Positions 30,743-44,047 of a stretch of DNA of 64,000 nucleotides are shown in pieces. The position numbers were made by a program, and so were the translations under genes. The DNA comes from Dipteris shenzhenensis (taxonomy: Eukaryota > Polypodiophyta > Polypodiopsida > Gleicheniales): NCBI GenBank assembly GCA_047967505.1, contig CM106539.1. One strand, 5' to 3'. The notes beneath the pieces were generated by a model. The model searched no databases. It saw nothing but the letters and a program-made list of their open reading frames with translations, and was not told the DNA's origin. Within the stretch, counting starts at the first letter, position 1; the number at the start of each line of letters is the position of its first letter.

Positions 30743-30833
30743 CACCTTGTCGGAATCTATTGTGATGCCCTCCACACTAATGACATGCCCAAGCAAGTGG
30801 CCATTGCAGATTGCCAATGCACATTTTGTAGGA

Positions 30834-31290
30834 TTAAACTAAAGAAAATGTCTTGACAACATTCAAAAACACAATCGTAGGTGTTCCAAGTGATTCTTTG
30901 AACATGCTTAGGTCATCAAGAAAGATCCACATGAACTCTGTCAAGTATGGTGCAATGATCTCTTGCATGGCTCTTTGAAATGTGGATGGGGCATTCCGCA
31001 ACTTGAAGCACATCATGGTATAAACATACACTCCCCATGCGGTAATGAAAGCTCTTTTGGGTTAGTCTTCTGGTGCCATCTTGATTTGGTTGTATCCACT
31101 GTACCCATGAGTAGACCTCATGCCCCACTACCTCATCTAACATGGAAATGGAAGTCCATGTATGGAAGTGGAAATGGGTCTGGCACTGTTGCAGCATTCA
31201 CATCCACAACTTGTTATTATTTTGGGGCATAATGATGATTGGGGAGATCCACTCTAGATTCTCAATTGGCACAATGAACCCTACCCGAAA
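30834..31290 (-). pseudogene. Gypsy reverse transcriptase fragment (antisense)
   Basis: Read downward from 31290: EWISPIIIMPQN, VNAATVPDPFPLPYMD, a decayed stretch with GYSGYNQIKMAPED, FITAWG, FKLRNAPSTFQRAMQEIIAPYL and the catalytic FLDDLSMF (about 30925-30905). The order is that of a Ty3/gypsy RT of Tat/Athila type. Several shifts and stops. Confidence 0.8.
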
Positions 31291-33899
31291 AAGGCGTTCC
31301 AATTTCGACTTGGCTTAACAAATGACAACATTAACCCTCATAGTTTGAGGTTATCTGTCTATAGGAGAACCCCATGGTGACAGGAGAATACCAAGTTACA
31401 CACACTTAAGAAAGAGTACTGATTCCAATTCATCATCAAAGACATCTGCTTGTATTGTTTCGTTTACAACCAAGCCCCCTCGGCTTGCAATGAACACTCA
31501 GTAGCTTCCTATCCTAGCAAGCTCAAGTGAGAGGAAGAGAACTCATCACATTGCTCTCTTGTTACAACCGCATCACATCTAAGCAAAACTGCCTTCTAAG
31601 TGTAGTATTGCTTGGTGTGCCAAACTGCTACTATTGATTAGTGGGATTGCCATAATCTCTTGTAGCTTTGCTATAAAACTATGCTCGGTTCATCCATCGC
31701 TTTCAAGTAGGTTGGCTGTATGGACCTTGTTGTGTTAGCCTGACCCAAGGGCTAATAGCAACCATCAAAATGGTTGTGAAATATAAGTGGTTTAGGACTA
31801 ACTACAGTCAGCACAGTGGTTCTACAAGTTAAGTGATCCAGTAGGATTTAGGGTTATCTAAGAGCACTTCAATTTATGGTTATTTATAATCTTTTTGGGT
31901 TCTTTTCTAGCACTTTTTGCACTTTTTTGGTACTTTTTCCAAAATCTCTTCCATTTTAAACAAAAAAAAGTTGTCTTCCCTTATTTTTTTTGGACAGGCA
32001 TGTTGACCCACTCCCACATAGATCTTAGGCTACCAAACTTAGTCTCCCTTGTGTGAGCAAGATCCAAGTGGCTGCAAATTGAGCATTCATCTATGAGATA
32101 TAGGAATCTATCTCCATGAAGCAATGCTCCAACACGATTGCATCTCATGACTACATCTATGGGCGTTTATTTTCATGAAAAAATGCTTCGGCATGACTCT
32201 ATATCAAGTCATTCAAAGTTGCAAGGCTAGTTCAAAGTCTATATGTGTTTTGTAACACCACACATTCCTCTCTTTGTGTCTTTGCATCTTTGAGTTTCTT
32301 GACGTACTAGTGCTCGTACTAGGGCTTACAATGCTCAAATCTCCTTTAATCAATTAAATGATTAGAGTTCTCAGCTATACTAAATTAATTAAACATAAAC
32401 AATATAAATTAAACTATAAGAACATGTTGTTTCAATCCTCTTTCAACCACTGGGCTCATTCAACCATGGGGTAGTAGCACCTAAGAACATAAATTAAACT
32501 ATTTAAAAATGTTTTCCTCCAACCATCTGATTGGTTTATTAAAAAATAAAGCTTTTTGAACCAGTACATTGGTTTGGAAAGCAATTTGGGCAAGCTAAGG
32601 ACATTCATTAAACTATAACAAAACATAGTACATAAGAAACCACCAAGCTAGATTAGGACTATCAGATTAACCCCATGGGAGATAAACTTTGGGCACACAA
32701 AGAATGGCAATTAAACTATATTTTGCATTGTACCTACAAAATATATTGCTATTTATTTTTGGTAGGTGAATGATGCCACCGAGACGTATATGGATTGTCA
32801 ATATGGCCCTTGCACCCAAAGGGGTTCCCTCAAGGGAGCTGATATTGACTTTGGTCGTATGCAAAACACAACACATGATGCAGAATATATGTGAAGTATA
32901 CATACATACATGTGGCTTGGTGTAGCAACATCCGTACAATTAAGATTGAGTACTTCTTCAATTGTCCTTTATGTTGATTCACCTTGTTGATTCTCCTTCA
33001 AGAATTGGATATGCCTAAAAGTCTGTCCAATGATGCTATTTTCTTTCATGCATTGGATCCAATGATGCTATTTTTTTCCACGTGTTGGATATCTTTCACG
33101 GTCTTTTTGATCCCTTGCAAGACTCTAAAACATATCCAATGCATAAAATAAAATGGCATCCGTATCTAGACATCAAAAAGATTTTTAGACACATCTCCAC
33201 TCGTGAGCCTTTTGGTTGCAGCCGCTATCTTGGCTTTGTTTGCTCTTCATTTTCTTTCCAACCAAAGGGCTATTTAGGACAATCAATGGACAAGTTTAGG
33301 ACTCAAGCTAGCCCAATACTTGAACCTAACACATATATATTTTCTATTATTTTATTATGAAATCCTTGGTGGATATTTAACAACAATGAAACGATTAGAA
33401 AACAACAATTGCAACCATTAGGCTAGTTAGATAGCCTAGTTTATTACAATGACATTTATTGACATGCATTGTGTCATGCATGTGTATGATGTGCTCATCA
33501 AACTACTTGCATCTGTCTCTTTTTTGTAGATTTCCTGAAAACTCTCATGTTGTTATGACCAAACAATGTCACTTAGAATGATTTTCTTTTATTTCATTTT
33601 TCTTTTATTGCATTATATTAATGCCTACATAATTCCCACATTGGGATAGGAGCTACATCGCTTCCAATTTGTGGCCAATCGTTGGAGCCATAGTATTCCT
33701 TTTGATTGACATATTTGATGTTGCGTACCCAAGATGTTTTGCATTTGTTTTAGGTGACACCAACATAGCTAATGTCGTGCACTTTGTAGATACTTGATCT
33801 AAGTCTCTGACACCCCTTTCACTTTTTGTAGGCTATCTCTCAAGTTAGAGAGTACACTGATTTGGGTGTGGATCTCTTGAGGTGTTGGTAGAGTCGTCA
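31291..33899. other. Non-coding AT-rich stretch with short repeats
   Basis: No gene. 32395-32730 contains four diverged occurrences of AATTAAACTAT-type units at roughly 100-base spacing. 33027-33058 and 33059-33090 are a 32-bp tandem pair (CCAATGATGCTATTTT ... TTGGAT). Nothing else is supported. Confidence 0.5.
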
Positions 33900-34299
33900 A
33901 ATTTTTGGGTGCAGGCTAAAGCTTTTGAAAACTCAAGACTAGCAGTCATCAGAATGACATGATATTGCTGCTTGAAATGCTCCCATCAATTGTGACACCA
34001 TAGCGCATGTTCTTCACTTTAATGGCAATGTTCAAATGCATGCATCTGCCATGCTAACTACTACTACTCTACAAGGAGCCTTTTTGCTTTACATTGTTTC
34101 TCCCTTTGCAAATGTTGTAAACATGTCTTCCATTTCTAGTGAGATTTCTAGTGAGCTGTAGGAAAGAGATGCGAGCCTTAATAAGGTGTATCCAAGAGGC
34201 TATAGCATGGTCTTATCAGGGCCTTGCCTTTAATGTTGAATAACAACACCTCCATGTTCTCAAAGATGTGGGGGGTTTGAATTGAGTGCTTGGACTAGT

Positions 34300-35720
34300 A
34301 GGTTTGTCAAAGGTAAATAACATATCTTGGTAGAACTACTCATCAGTGGGCTCTTGTTGCTATAATTGCTACTATTCTAAGACTGTGGTGGTCACAATGG
34401 GGGGTGTGGCCACTTGGTGGCTACTCTTGCCTACTTGAGAGGTGTAAAGAAATATGTGGAGGCCTGATCTAGTGTCTACTGCCTTTTCCTTGGCCCATTT
34501 AGCCATATGCTTAGCCCATTTGGCCGTGGCTTCAAGTCTTTCCTACTCTTTTTTGGTTTCAATGTGCTCTTTTACTATTAAGACCTGAGAAGTTGTTGCT
34601 AGACTGGCTAGAGAGGTTGCAGGTTGTGTTCCACTACTCCTTAAAGGCCAAGAGACCATTGCTTCTTTAGCATATGCATAATGAGCAGCATGAAGAGCAT
34701 TAGATTTCCAATCTTCTATATCGACTTGTGGCACTATAGCTAGAGTTCCTTGTAGAAGTATTCCGCCTAGTTTGTGTGGTATCATATGGGGTTGGAGAGT
34801 TGGAGAAGAAGGTTAGGCACAATGACATTAGGACAATCTACCATGTCCACCTTCATGAGAAACCTAAAGTTGCAGATAGGGTTGATGTACAAAGGGTCCT
34901 TAATGTCATTGAAGGGAATCACTCACTTGTGTTTTTGCCATCCCAATCTATGAGTCAAGCTAGCTTGACTTTTAAGTCTTGTTGCTTCACAAATGGCTCC
35001 ATCATGGTGGGGATACTAAACATAGCCCAAATGGCATCGATGTTGAGTTGAAGTGGGTGGTCCTCCCTTTCATCATTAACTAGAAATGTAACATTTTGTT
35101 GATGTGAAAGTGATATACAAAATGAGCCACCATATTGCGATGAAGAAAGGAAGGAAGTCTATCCACCATTGGCATGACTCCAAGTGCCTCAAGATATGGC
35201 ACTACTTTGGTGCTTGAAAGCAAGGGGTGTTGTGGTAGAATAAGAAAAAGACTAGATTAGGCTTATATCTACAAAGGGAGGATAGCATGATGCCTTTGAG
35301 TGCTTATAGCGATTGTTGTCCCAGAGGGGACATGCTGCTGATGGTCATTGAATGTTTTGTGTGAAGGGGTGCTACCATAATGGTTGTCTTCCTTCTCTTT
35401 ATTGGCTATGTGGTGGATTGCTAGCTAGACTCTTATGGGCTATGACTGGGGCTCTAGATAAGGATTTATTTCCTCTTGTATGATGGGGCACGATAGGAGA
35501 AAAGAGAAAAGGGGGCCAATAGATGATGATGGATATGTGGACGTGGAGGGCACTGCAGTAATAAATGGATTGGTGGAAGGGATGGCGAGGCTAGTAGAGG
35601 GATTGGCAAGACTAGTAGTACCATCGTAAGATGTATTGAACTCCATTTGGATGAGCACGTGATAAATCTTGAAAAGATCACTCAGGGAGGTGTCTAAGAA
35701 TTCCAAGCTGGTGTACATAA
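34300..35720 (-). pseudogene. Antisense retroelement remnant, possibly gag
   Basis: Two minus frames keep protein-like composition: 35718-35440 (LEFLDTSLSDLFKIYHVLIQMEF then Ser/Thr/Pro-rich) and 34785-34543 (IPHKLGGILLQGTLAIVPQVDIEDW, NALHAAHYAYAKEAMVSWPLR, ATSLASLATTSQ), continuing as ERLEATAKWAKHMAKWAKEK. The Lys/Ala-rich segment may be the front of a gypsy gag. I do not recognise it firmly. Confidence 0.3.
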
Positions 35721-36259
35721 AGATTTTGTAGGTTTGGAAGCTAGAGATAAGTTGTGGGCAGTTGTAAGATTTATGGATTTTTTAAAGCAAATTCTAGTTA
35801 CAATTGCAAGTTCAGCATTTTTGGCCCAAGGGGGTGTTTATAGATTTCCTATTTCAATGTGTGCATTGAATTAGCTATCTCAGCATACACTAAATTTCCC
35901 GGGTGCTAAGAACTATCCCCACATGCCTTGAATTAGCATCTCCATAAGCGCTGTGTTATTATTTCAACATGCACTAAATTAGCAATTAAGCATGAGCTGA
36001 ATTAATAATTTAGTGTGGTGTTATATTTGACTATTTTTTGAAAATTTTGAACTATTTTAGACATTTTAGACATTCCTTGACATTTCTTGAAATTTATACT
36101 TGACTCTGAATCAACGTGATATGACCCTCGGTTGGTGATGTGGACGGGAGGAATGATTCACCCTAAAAATAAAACCTTGAGGGCCTATCTTATGCTTTCA
36201 TGCTAGAAGATGTGAGTTGGATGTTATGGGACTGATGGACCCTTGGACTAGAATATTTC
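35721..36259. other. No feature seen
   Basis: AT-rich; several copies of GCATGAGCTGAATTA-like strings around 35860-36010 but no clear repeat or gene. Confidence 0.4.
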
Positions 36260-37330
36260 CTAATCACCTACTGTATGTTGACTCTGTGTGTACTATTGAC
36301 AGGGGGTATGTGGTTGTTGAGACTTAAGTACAAGACTTCTTGTCGATGTTTTGTGATGTGCCTACCCTTGAGATTCACGTAAACCTAAATAGTGAGATGA
36401 GTGCAAGTGAGTGATCAAGTGGTGGTAAATCTTCAAGAGTGTTTTAGAGAAGCATACTTCATTGCCAACCAAGATATGAAGGAGTTGGTCACACATGCCA
36501 CTGCCATTCATGGAGAGGGTCTTGTTATAGCCTCCATGGGGTTGTCGATAATAACTCTTGTAGGAACTCAATGTGGCTCTCATGGTAGCACTGTCACATT
36601 CAGTGGCACTGCACATTTACTACATCAAGTTCTTGTGATGCTACCCCTATTATAGGGATAGGTTCTTGTGGTACTGCTGAGTTGGAAAAAGTAGGATGTT
36701 ATCTTGTTGTCCCTTGCTTGAAGTCCTTTGGTCCTAATCAAGATGATTGAAGCATTGAGGGGGGTTTGATGATGAGGTTAGATCCACCCTTGTAGTAGGA
36801 CCTGTGTGGAGCTACCTCCGTTTTGGAAGCAGGTTCTTATGGGGCTACTACAGGTGTCCTTGTAATCCAAGTAGTAGGTCACTCTTCAAACTTGGGCCAC
36901 CATGCCAGTTGTGGTCAGATTAGCACATGGTCAGTTTGTGTAGAGGGGACTTGCTGGGGGTATGGGAGTGGGGCTTTGGCAACCATAATTTTTGGTTTCC
37001 CTTGTAGTACCCTTGGGCTTGTAATAAGGCCTTTGGAACCTAGTAGTACCCTTGTAGTATGCTTGGGCTTGTAATAAGGCCTTTGGAACCTAGTGTGATC
37101 TGCTTTGTCACCTTGGTCATGCTTGGCACTTTCTTCAATTTTTTTTAGGGTGGGCTTTTAGTAAGGCACATTGATGGGAGGTGGTGGTGTCATTCAATGT
37201 TGGAGGCTTTTGCTCTTGATTCTTCTTCCTCCAAACTTGTTTGATGTGCGAGCACTCTGGTTGAATTGGGGCCTTCGAGGATGAGGGACTTGCACTATCT
37301 TTAGGAATCAAGAGAGTCGACATGACTAGG
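36260..37330 (-). pseudogene. Gypsy gag-like remnant with QEP repeats (antisense)
   Basis: On the minus strand, short repeated blocks ending in QEP or REP (AVPQEPIPIIG, VASQEL, GTTREPKI, VAP-EPASK) alternate with stops, preceded by SPSSSKAPIQPECSHIKQVWRKK. The same motif type (VTQEP) is seen in the plus-strand element at 54950-55290. Within it, 36998-37046 and 37047-37095 are a 49-bp tandem pair (GGGCTTGTAATAAGGCCTTTGG). Confidence 0.4.
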
Positions 37331-37480
37331 AAATTGCGATAGCTATTGGGGTTGGCCTCTTACTATTATCCTTGTGCATGAGGGCCACCACTGATGTGCA
37401 GCTGCCACTTGTTAACATTGTTATCCTCTCTTGCCAGCCATCCTAGTAGTTGATGAGATAGCCCCATGTCTTGACCAAAA

Positions 37481-37668
37481 TGACTTTTTCCTCATTGGTT
37501 CCAATGGGCATGATAAAAAATTTAGTGTCTAACTGAATGATTATTTACCGACATTGTAATGGCAACATAACCCAAGATGACATTTTCCTCACTGGTCCTA
37601 TTGGGCATGACTTTAGTGTCCAACTGAATGATTACTTATTGACATTGTGATGGCGACATAGCCCATAA
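37481..37668. repeat. Tandem duplication, about 94-bp unit
   Basis: 37481-37577 and 37578-37668 share TTTTCCTCA-TGGT, GGGCATGA, TTTAGTGTC-AACTGAATGATTA and ATTGTGATGG. They lie within the antisense gypsy remnant. Confidence 0.8.
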
Positions 37669-37827
37669 CCTGCATTGTTTGTCTACTTACAGATCTAATC
37701 ATAGGCAGTTGAGGAGGGAGAGGTACCTCCTATAGTAGTTCCCATACCTCTTGAGCAAGGAAGTTGTGGCTAGCCCCTAGGTCTAGACTCCACTAATGCA
37801 TGAGCTATGATGCTGGCATTTCTAGCC

Positions 37828-38525
37828 TTAGCCTCCTCTTGGGTTTTGTCTATTCAAGAGCATAAGCTCCTTCTTTTGTTCCTTTTTCAAATGGATGTCT
37901 TGGAGGGCTTGTTGAGTTGGTACCATAGTAGCATTTAAGCTTATTGTGGTTGATATACCCATCCAATTCAACATCGCAATGAGACACTTTCCTTGTGGAT
38001 TGATTTCCACACCCTGTATGGACCCATACTATAATGATTCAACATATTTTTAGTATTCCTTACCCTATACAATAATGAAACGTCACCTTCATTCAGGTCC
38101 TTTTTTAGCTTGTGATCAAACCAGGGTTCCCATCTCATAACTTCTCAGCCTTCATGCCCATGTGCGGACCTTAGCCTAGTCTCATTGATATTTTCAAGCT
38201 CTATACGCCTTTCTGTAATGGCTTCCTCGGATAATTTTTCCCTCATGACCACCCATAGGCTAAATACTACAAACTCCATAGGGATCACTGCCTCCACCTC
38301 AAAAGCAAGACTAAATGGGGTGCAATTAGTTGCTACTTTATATGCAGTGTGATATGCCCACAAGGAAGAAGGTCAGCTTGTGCTCCTAGTCATTTTGGTT
38401 GCCTTCCACTGTACATGTCATGGCATTACATAAGTTAGGAACACACTCCTAAGGATTTGTGTGGTCTCGTTGATGAAGTGAGTTCCTTGATCACTCACTA
38501 TCTCCAAGGGGAGGCCAAAGCATGA
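37828..38525 (-). pseudogene. Gypsy integrase, second half (antisense)
   Basis: From 38525 downward: LPLEIVSDQGTHFINE (second catalytic Asp), then a gap, WAYHTAYKVATNCTPFSLAF and EAVIPMEF (after the catalytic Glu region, which is decayed), EKLSEEAITERRIELENINETR, then a GPY-like end with LNWMGISTTI. No chromodomain follows, unlike gypsy C. The left part is continuous with the gag-like QEP remnant in orientation. Its upstream end is fused to a copia RT at about 38520. Confidence 0.8.
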
Positions 38526-39990
38526 TATACTAGTCTGGTGATAGTACAATAGATCAAGCTACCAATGAGTTGTCTATACTGTAGAGGATTTGAAGTTGGA
38601 GAAGTGTCAAGTGGTGACAACTTGATATTGCATTCGATAGGGGTAGGGAGTGGCTTGCAGTCATGTAGGTGAAGCTGCTTAAGTACCTTTTGAGTGTACT
38701 TTCCCTGAGAAAGTGTGATCCCTGTGCCATCTCTCCATATTTCTATACCAAGAAAATCATGGAGTTATCCCATATCCTTCATGTAAAACTCTGAGGTGAA
38801 CTGACTCTTTGTTTCTGAGATGAGATGTCCATTGGAGCCGGTGATGATCAAGTCATCAACATAGAGCACTACAAGAAGGATGTCTTTTGTAGTCTTTCTG
38901 ATGTAAAGAGATGGATTTGAATTTGATGGGCTGAAAACCAGATGTCAGAAAGTGACGATGAATCCCTGCATTCCATGCATGAGGAGCCTATTTCAAACCA
39001 TAAAGTGATTTCTGCAACCTGCAGACCTTTTGTTCCATCCCAGTAACAACATATCCTGGAGGCTATATCATGTAGATTTCCTCATCTAGAAAACCATCAA
39101 GGAAGGCATTCTTCACATCCATCTGGTGGATGGGCCAATCAAAGTGAGTTGCAAGAGCTATGGCTGTCTAGACGACGGTAGTCATCTTTGCAACTGGTGC
39201 AAAGGTCTCCTCATAATCTATGCCATACTCTTGGGCATATCCCTTGGCTACCAACCTAGCCTTGTATCTATCAACCTCACTAGCTAAGTAGAGTTTGACT
39301 TTGTAAACCCATTTGCATCCTATGAGCTTCTTCTCTGCAAGAAGATCTGTTAAGGTCCAAATCTAGTTCTTGAAAAGTGCATTGTACTCTTCATCCATTG
39401 CATGTTGCCACTCAAGGACTTGCACTGCATCTTTGAAGGAGGTTGGCTCATCAAACTCCATCACTTTGGTCATGAATGCATAGTTGCTCTTGTAGGTCCA
39501 CCTCTCAGGTATCTTTCAATCATGAGCAGATCTTATGAGATTGAAAGTGGAACTTTCAAGAATCTCAGTGATGACCATGGTAGTTGATGTATCCATTATG
39601 TCAAGAACCTTTTCTTTGTCTTTACTCTGGCCAGGTAGAAGTAATGCTTCTTTTTTTTTCCTTGCTCTCCCCATCACAATTCATAAGAAGCCTCTTTACT
39701 TTTCTTCTTAGGCTATCCTTTCTCCTACTTGCTCTTACCTTTCTCATTGGTGGTAGTATTAAAAGCTTTCTCATGATGACTAGCATCTTCATGTAGTCTG
39801 TTGCTTGCTATCTCCTAGATTAACAAGGGAATAATCTCCCTAAAAGGCAATGTGTTTGATCTCCTTTCAAAGCTAGGATGCACATAACGTTTTATGTTAA
39901 GTGGTGTTAAGCGAAATGATAATGATCCAAATTTTTGCCTCAATTTGATGATTATGATAGTTTGTTTGTGAATATGGGTTCTTTCTTGTG
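38520..39990 (-). pseudogene. Copia gag-RT fossil with internal deletion (antisense)
   Basis: From 39990 downward: a gag part matching 28905-29200, then RT without intervening protease or integrase. The RT shows [93 protein letters not shown] and a damaged DD block near 38845-38870, ending in RQLIGSLIY. Loss of protease and integrase mirrors copia E at 42405-42429, so such deletion derivatives recur here. Confidence 0.75.
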
Positions 39991-40089
39991 TATAGGAGCA
40001 ACTTGCAAGGTGTTAAGGAGTGACATGAGTGGCCTCTTTTTTTTAATTTCGTAGAAGACTTTTCTTCTCTTATGTTAAAAAAAAAAAGC

Positions 40090-41085
40090 CGGATATATTA
40101 GGGGGCTGGTCATGCCTCAAAAAGAAAAGACTAAATACAAAATTGGGCCGACTACAAGGGGGGCACCCGCGGCCTACGTTGATAAGGCCTGGAATAGCAA
40201 AAGCTTAGACAAAGGAGCCAATACTAAGGAGATAATGAGATCTCTGAGGTTTGCCTTGACCATAGCTATGATGGCGGACTCCCTATGGCCAAGTGCAACC
40301 TAGACCTTGAAAGCCAATCAATTTCTCATTTCCCAAATGGAGAGGCATACAGCCACACAAACATATTGCCAGGAAGGTAGGAGGGTAGAGGGGAGCCTGA
40401 AGGTTTCCCTAAGAAGAACCATCCTCCATCTTCCTTTGATATAAAATTGAGACATGACCCTTGCCTTTCTGATGGCAGCTTCCACTCTACCCCAGACCTC
40501 CTTGGTAACTGGACAAGACCAAAACAAATGTTTCAAGGCTTCCACAGCCTTACTGCATATAGGGCAAATTGAAAAAATAGGGATTCATTTCACAAGCGAC
40601 CCTCTAACAGTAGGCAACCATAGATTTGTGATCTTTCACAGTAGAAAGTTGGCTTTCCCTGCCCCTCACTACTTCCAAATGTCTATGAACCTATTCTGCC
40701 ACCACACATGGCCTCTTCTCACACTTGCCATTTCTTGTTGAGGGTTGCAAACTGAGGCCCCATAGTCTCAAGGTTCCTATATACAATCCTCGCTGAGAGG
40801 CCATTAAGGCCTATCCTTCCCATGAGCCATTGGGTTTGTTGACCCTCAGAAGATGAGATGCAGTTAGTTGGCTAGTCATCCGCGATGCATTCCATAACAG
40901 CAACCCATAGCTCAGATTCGCCTTGACTTAGCCAAAACCTAATATGTAGCTACTCAAGGGGGACCAATTCGTGGATCTTGGGTTCCAGATGTCCCCCCAG
41001 TTCCTTAAAGATTTTTTTATGTTTACCAAAGATTCCGCATCTCTTTGGCCGACGTGTGCAGGCCTTTCATAAAGAGTCCAAAGAA
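40090..41085 (-). pseudogene. LINE ORF2 C-terminal fragment (antisense)
   Basis: Minus frames include ALKHLFWSCPVTKEVWGRVEAAIRK (zf-RVT type Cys/His end, about 40545-40470), LPSWQYVCVAVCLSIWEMRN, and further upstream CNPQQEMASVRRG. A T-run on the minus strand (40079-40089) follows. The fragment begins head to head with the 5' part of copia E at about 41090, so it is 5' truncated. Confidence 0.6.
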
Positions 41086-41113
41086 GGCGAGGGCTTCAAC
41101 AGCATACAGAGTG

Positions 41114-42405
41114 ATGGCAATAGGAAGTGGCACAACAGGAAGTAGCTTGAGTTCAACAGCAGCTGCTACTGCACCAAAAATCTAGGCATTGAGGATTCAC
41201 CCACCAGCCTTCATTGAAGGCAAGCTAGATGGTACGAACTACACTCTATGGAAGTTTAAAATTACTGCTATTTTGGATTCATATGAGCTTCTGGAGACAG
41301 TACTGGGAACTGTTGACCCAGAACCACAAGGAACCCCTGACCCAACAAATCCGAGGAGTACGATACCTCCTAATGCCGACCTTCTACGAGCTTGGAAATG
41401 GAGGAATGTAGATGCTCTGTGTGCCTTGGTTACAAGTACTACTGATAGTGTTTTACCTTGATTCAGCATACATCTAAGGCAACTGTGGACTGGAACGTAT
41501 TGAAGAGTCAACATGAGACGTGGAATTAGACAAGGATCTAGAACTTGGAGAATCAGCTCGCAGCTAAGAAATTTAATGGAGAGACAACGGAGGCGTTCAT
41601 AACCCGAATCAAAAATCTGCATGACTAGATGGCTGGTGCTGGGATATAAAAGACTAGCGAAGAACTAGCTCGGCAGTGTCTTCGGATATGTCCACCAAGG
41701 TTTGATAGACTGGTAATAGCGCTTAACACTCAGGTGAGACCCCAACTATTGTCATTTGATGAGTTTTGTGCTTTATTTAATGGAGGAGGAATTGAGGCTT
41801 AAAGCTCGAGATGGAGGCGGCAATGGGGATGCTGCGTTCTCTGCCACTGCGAAAGGCAAAGGTGGTTCCTCCACCAAAGGTGAGTCCTCTACTAGTGGTG
41901 ACAAAAAGAAGAAGGGCGGCAAGAAGAAGTTTCAGGGAGAATGCTTCTATTACAAGAAGAATGGCCATGTGATTGTAAATTGCCGGGTCAGGAAAGCAGA
42001 TGAAAAGAATGGTACCCTAAAGAAGACAGATAAGGGGAAAGAAATAGCTAACACAGCGGAAGTAGAGTTGGATCTATTTTTGGCCATTGAGGAAGAGTGT
42101 TCCTCAGTTCAAGAAGCGTCAACCACTATTTCATGGGTGTTGGATAGTGGTGCCTCCCATCACATGACCTACAAGAAGGGTCTATATTGTTCCATGCAGC
42201 CTCTATAGAACCCATCACCGTGACGATTGGAAATAATGCAAAATGCCCTATTGAGGGTACAGGTACGTTTTCATTTGTTTCTGTAAATGGAGATGTTAAG
42301 AAACTATCTAATGTGTTGTATGTTCCACAAATCAAGAGAAATTTACTATCAGTTGCTTCCATAACTGATCTTGACCATGAGGTGAGGTTCAACAAGACAG
42401 GAGCA
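41114..42405 (+). pseudogene. Copia E gag and protease
   Basis: ATG 41114 opens MAIGSGTTGSSLSS; a TAG follows, then the gag core in the same frame (PPAFIEGKLDGTNYTLWKFKI, RAWKWRNVDALCAL), a shift near 41460, and AKKFNGETTEAFITRIKNL. A third frame carries the Lys/Gly-rich end and CFYYKKNGHVIVNC (about 41940-41985), a knuckle in which the second Cys is Tyr. The protease reads WVLDSGASHHMT (about 42133-42168) and continues after a shift as NVLYVPQIKRNLLSV. Reading then jumps straight into the RT. Confidence 0.85.
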
Positions 42406-44047
42406 AAAACTATGACCATGATAACCAGATGCCTTTGTCTGTTGAGCAGCATGCAGATGGACTAAGGCAGTCTCAGAGAATCAAGGAGGAAAGGAGGGCT
42501 TTTGGTCACATAGTCAATATGGCCTTGATGGCTGAGATTATTGCAGAAGTAAAGGAGCCTGCGAGTTTGGAGGAAGCACTTGCAGACCGAGATTGGAAAA
42601 GCGCTATTATGCAAGTAGAATATGACAGCATCATGAAGAATGAAACTTGGGAGCTGGTAGATCGACCACGTAATAGAAAGGTTATTGGCACCAAGTGGGT
42701 TTGGAAGGTAAAGTACAAGGCCGATTGGAAAAGTACAAAGCCAGATTGGTCGCACAAGGATTTTCGTAGGTTGAAGGGTTTGATTTTCAAAAAATCTTTT
42801 GCTCCAACTACCAGAATGACCACTATTCGCACAGTACTATTAGTGGCTGCTCATAAAAAGTGGCCAATTTATCAAATGGATATTAAATCAACATTCTTGA
42901 ATGGTGACCTCAAGGAGGATGTATACATGGCTCAGCCACCTGGGTTTGAGGCCCCCCTTTCTGAGAATAAGGTATGTAAGCTAAAGAAGGCTTTGTATAG
43001 GGAAACATGCCCCAAGAGCATGGTACCAACGGATAGACAAATTCTTTCATAAATTAAACTTCAAAAGGTGTGCCTCAGATGCTAACTTGTATGTGTACAT
43101 GAAAGGTGGAAAATCTGCTATTATTGTTCTATATGTGGATGATCTGCTTATTACAGGTGACTATGAAGACATGATCCAGCAGACTAAAAAGGCGTTGAGC
43201 ACAAAGTTTGAGATGACAGACTTAGGCTTGATGCACTACTGTTTGGGGATTGAAGTTTGGCAAGAGCCAGGCAAGATCTTCATCTCTCAGTAGAAATATG
43301 CAAGGGAGATCTTGAAGGCATTTGATATGTCTGAGTGCAAGGAGATAGCTACACCTATGGAGGTAAATGCGAGGCTATCTATGGAGGATGCCTCACCACT
43401 AGCAGATATCGGGAGGTACAGAAAGTTGGTTTGGCAGTCTCATCTATCTGTGCAACACCAGACCAGACATCGGTTTTGTTGTTGGCATTTCGAGCAGGTT
43501 CTCCAATAAGCCCCGGGATAATCATTGGAATGCACGGATGTAGGTGCTCAGGTATGTGAAGGGCACTCTTGATTATGGCATCACCTATGGTACGGGCACT
43601 TCCTTGGTTGGTCATTGTGACTCAGATTGGGCTGGAGATGTTGATTCTAGGAAATCAGTTTCTGGATATTGTTTCTCTTTAGGTTCAAGTATCTTCTCTT
43701 GGATCAGTAAGAAACAACCAACAGTGGCATTGTCTTCTACCGAGGCTAAGTATAAGGCAATATGTTTTGCTGCTTGTGAAGTAGTGTGGCTGAGGAGGAT
43801 CTTATGGCACATGGGAGTGCAAGAGGATGAGGCAACTGTGCTGAGGTGCGACAATCAAAGTTGCATGGCCATTGGTAAAAATCCAGTGTTTCATGCGCAC
43901 ACAAAACATATAGAGATTCAGTATCACTATGTGCGTGATTTGATCGAGGACGGGATAGTGAAATTGGTCTACTGTCCAACAGAGCAAAATGGAGCAGATA
44001 TCTTCACCAAGGCACTCGGGAAGGATCAGCTTCAGGGTCATCTTTAG
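42406..44047 (+). pseudogene. Copia E reverse transcriptase and RNase H (integrase deleted)
   Basis: Starts at a deletion junction (about 42405-42430), so the whole integrase is missing. RT: SLEEALADRDWKSAIMQVEYDSI, WELVDRPRNRKVIGTKWVWKVK, FAPTTRM, YQMDIKSTFLNGDLKEDVYM, then a shift and YVDDLLITG (about 43132-43158) and HYCLGIEV. RNase H: CDSDWAGDVDSRKS, LSSTEAKYKAI, DNQSCMAIGKNPVFHAHTKHIEI, HYVRDLIEDG and ADIFTKALG, stop at 44045-44047. At least three shifts. No 5' LTR or primer site precedes the element. Confidence 0.9.
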
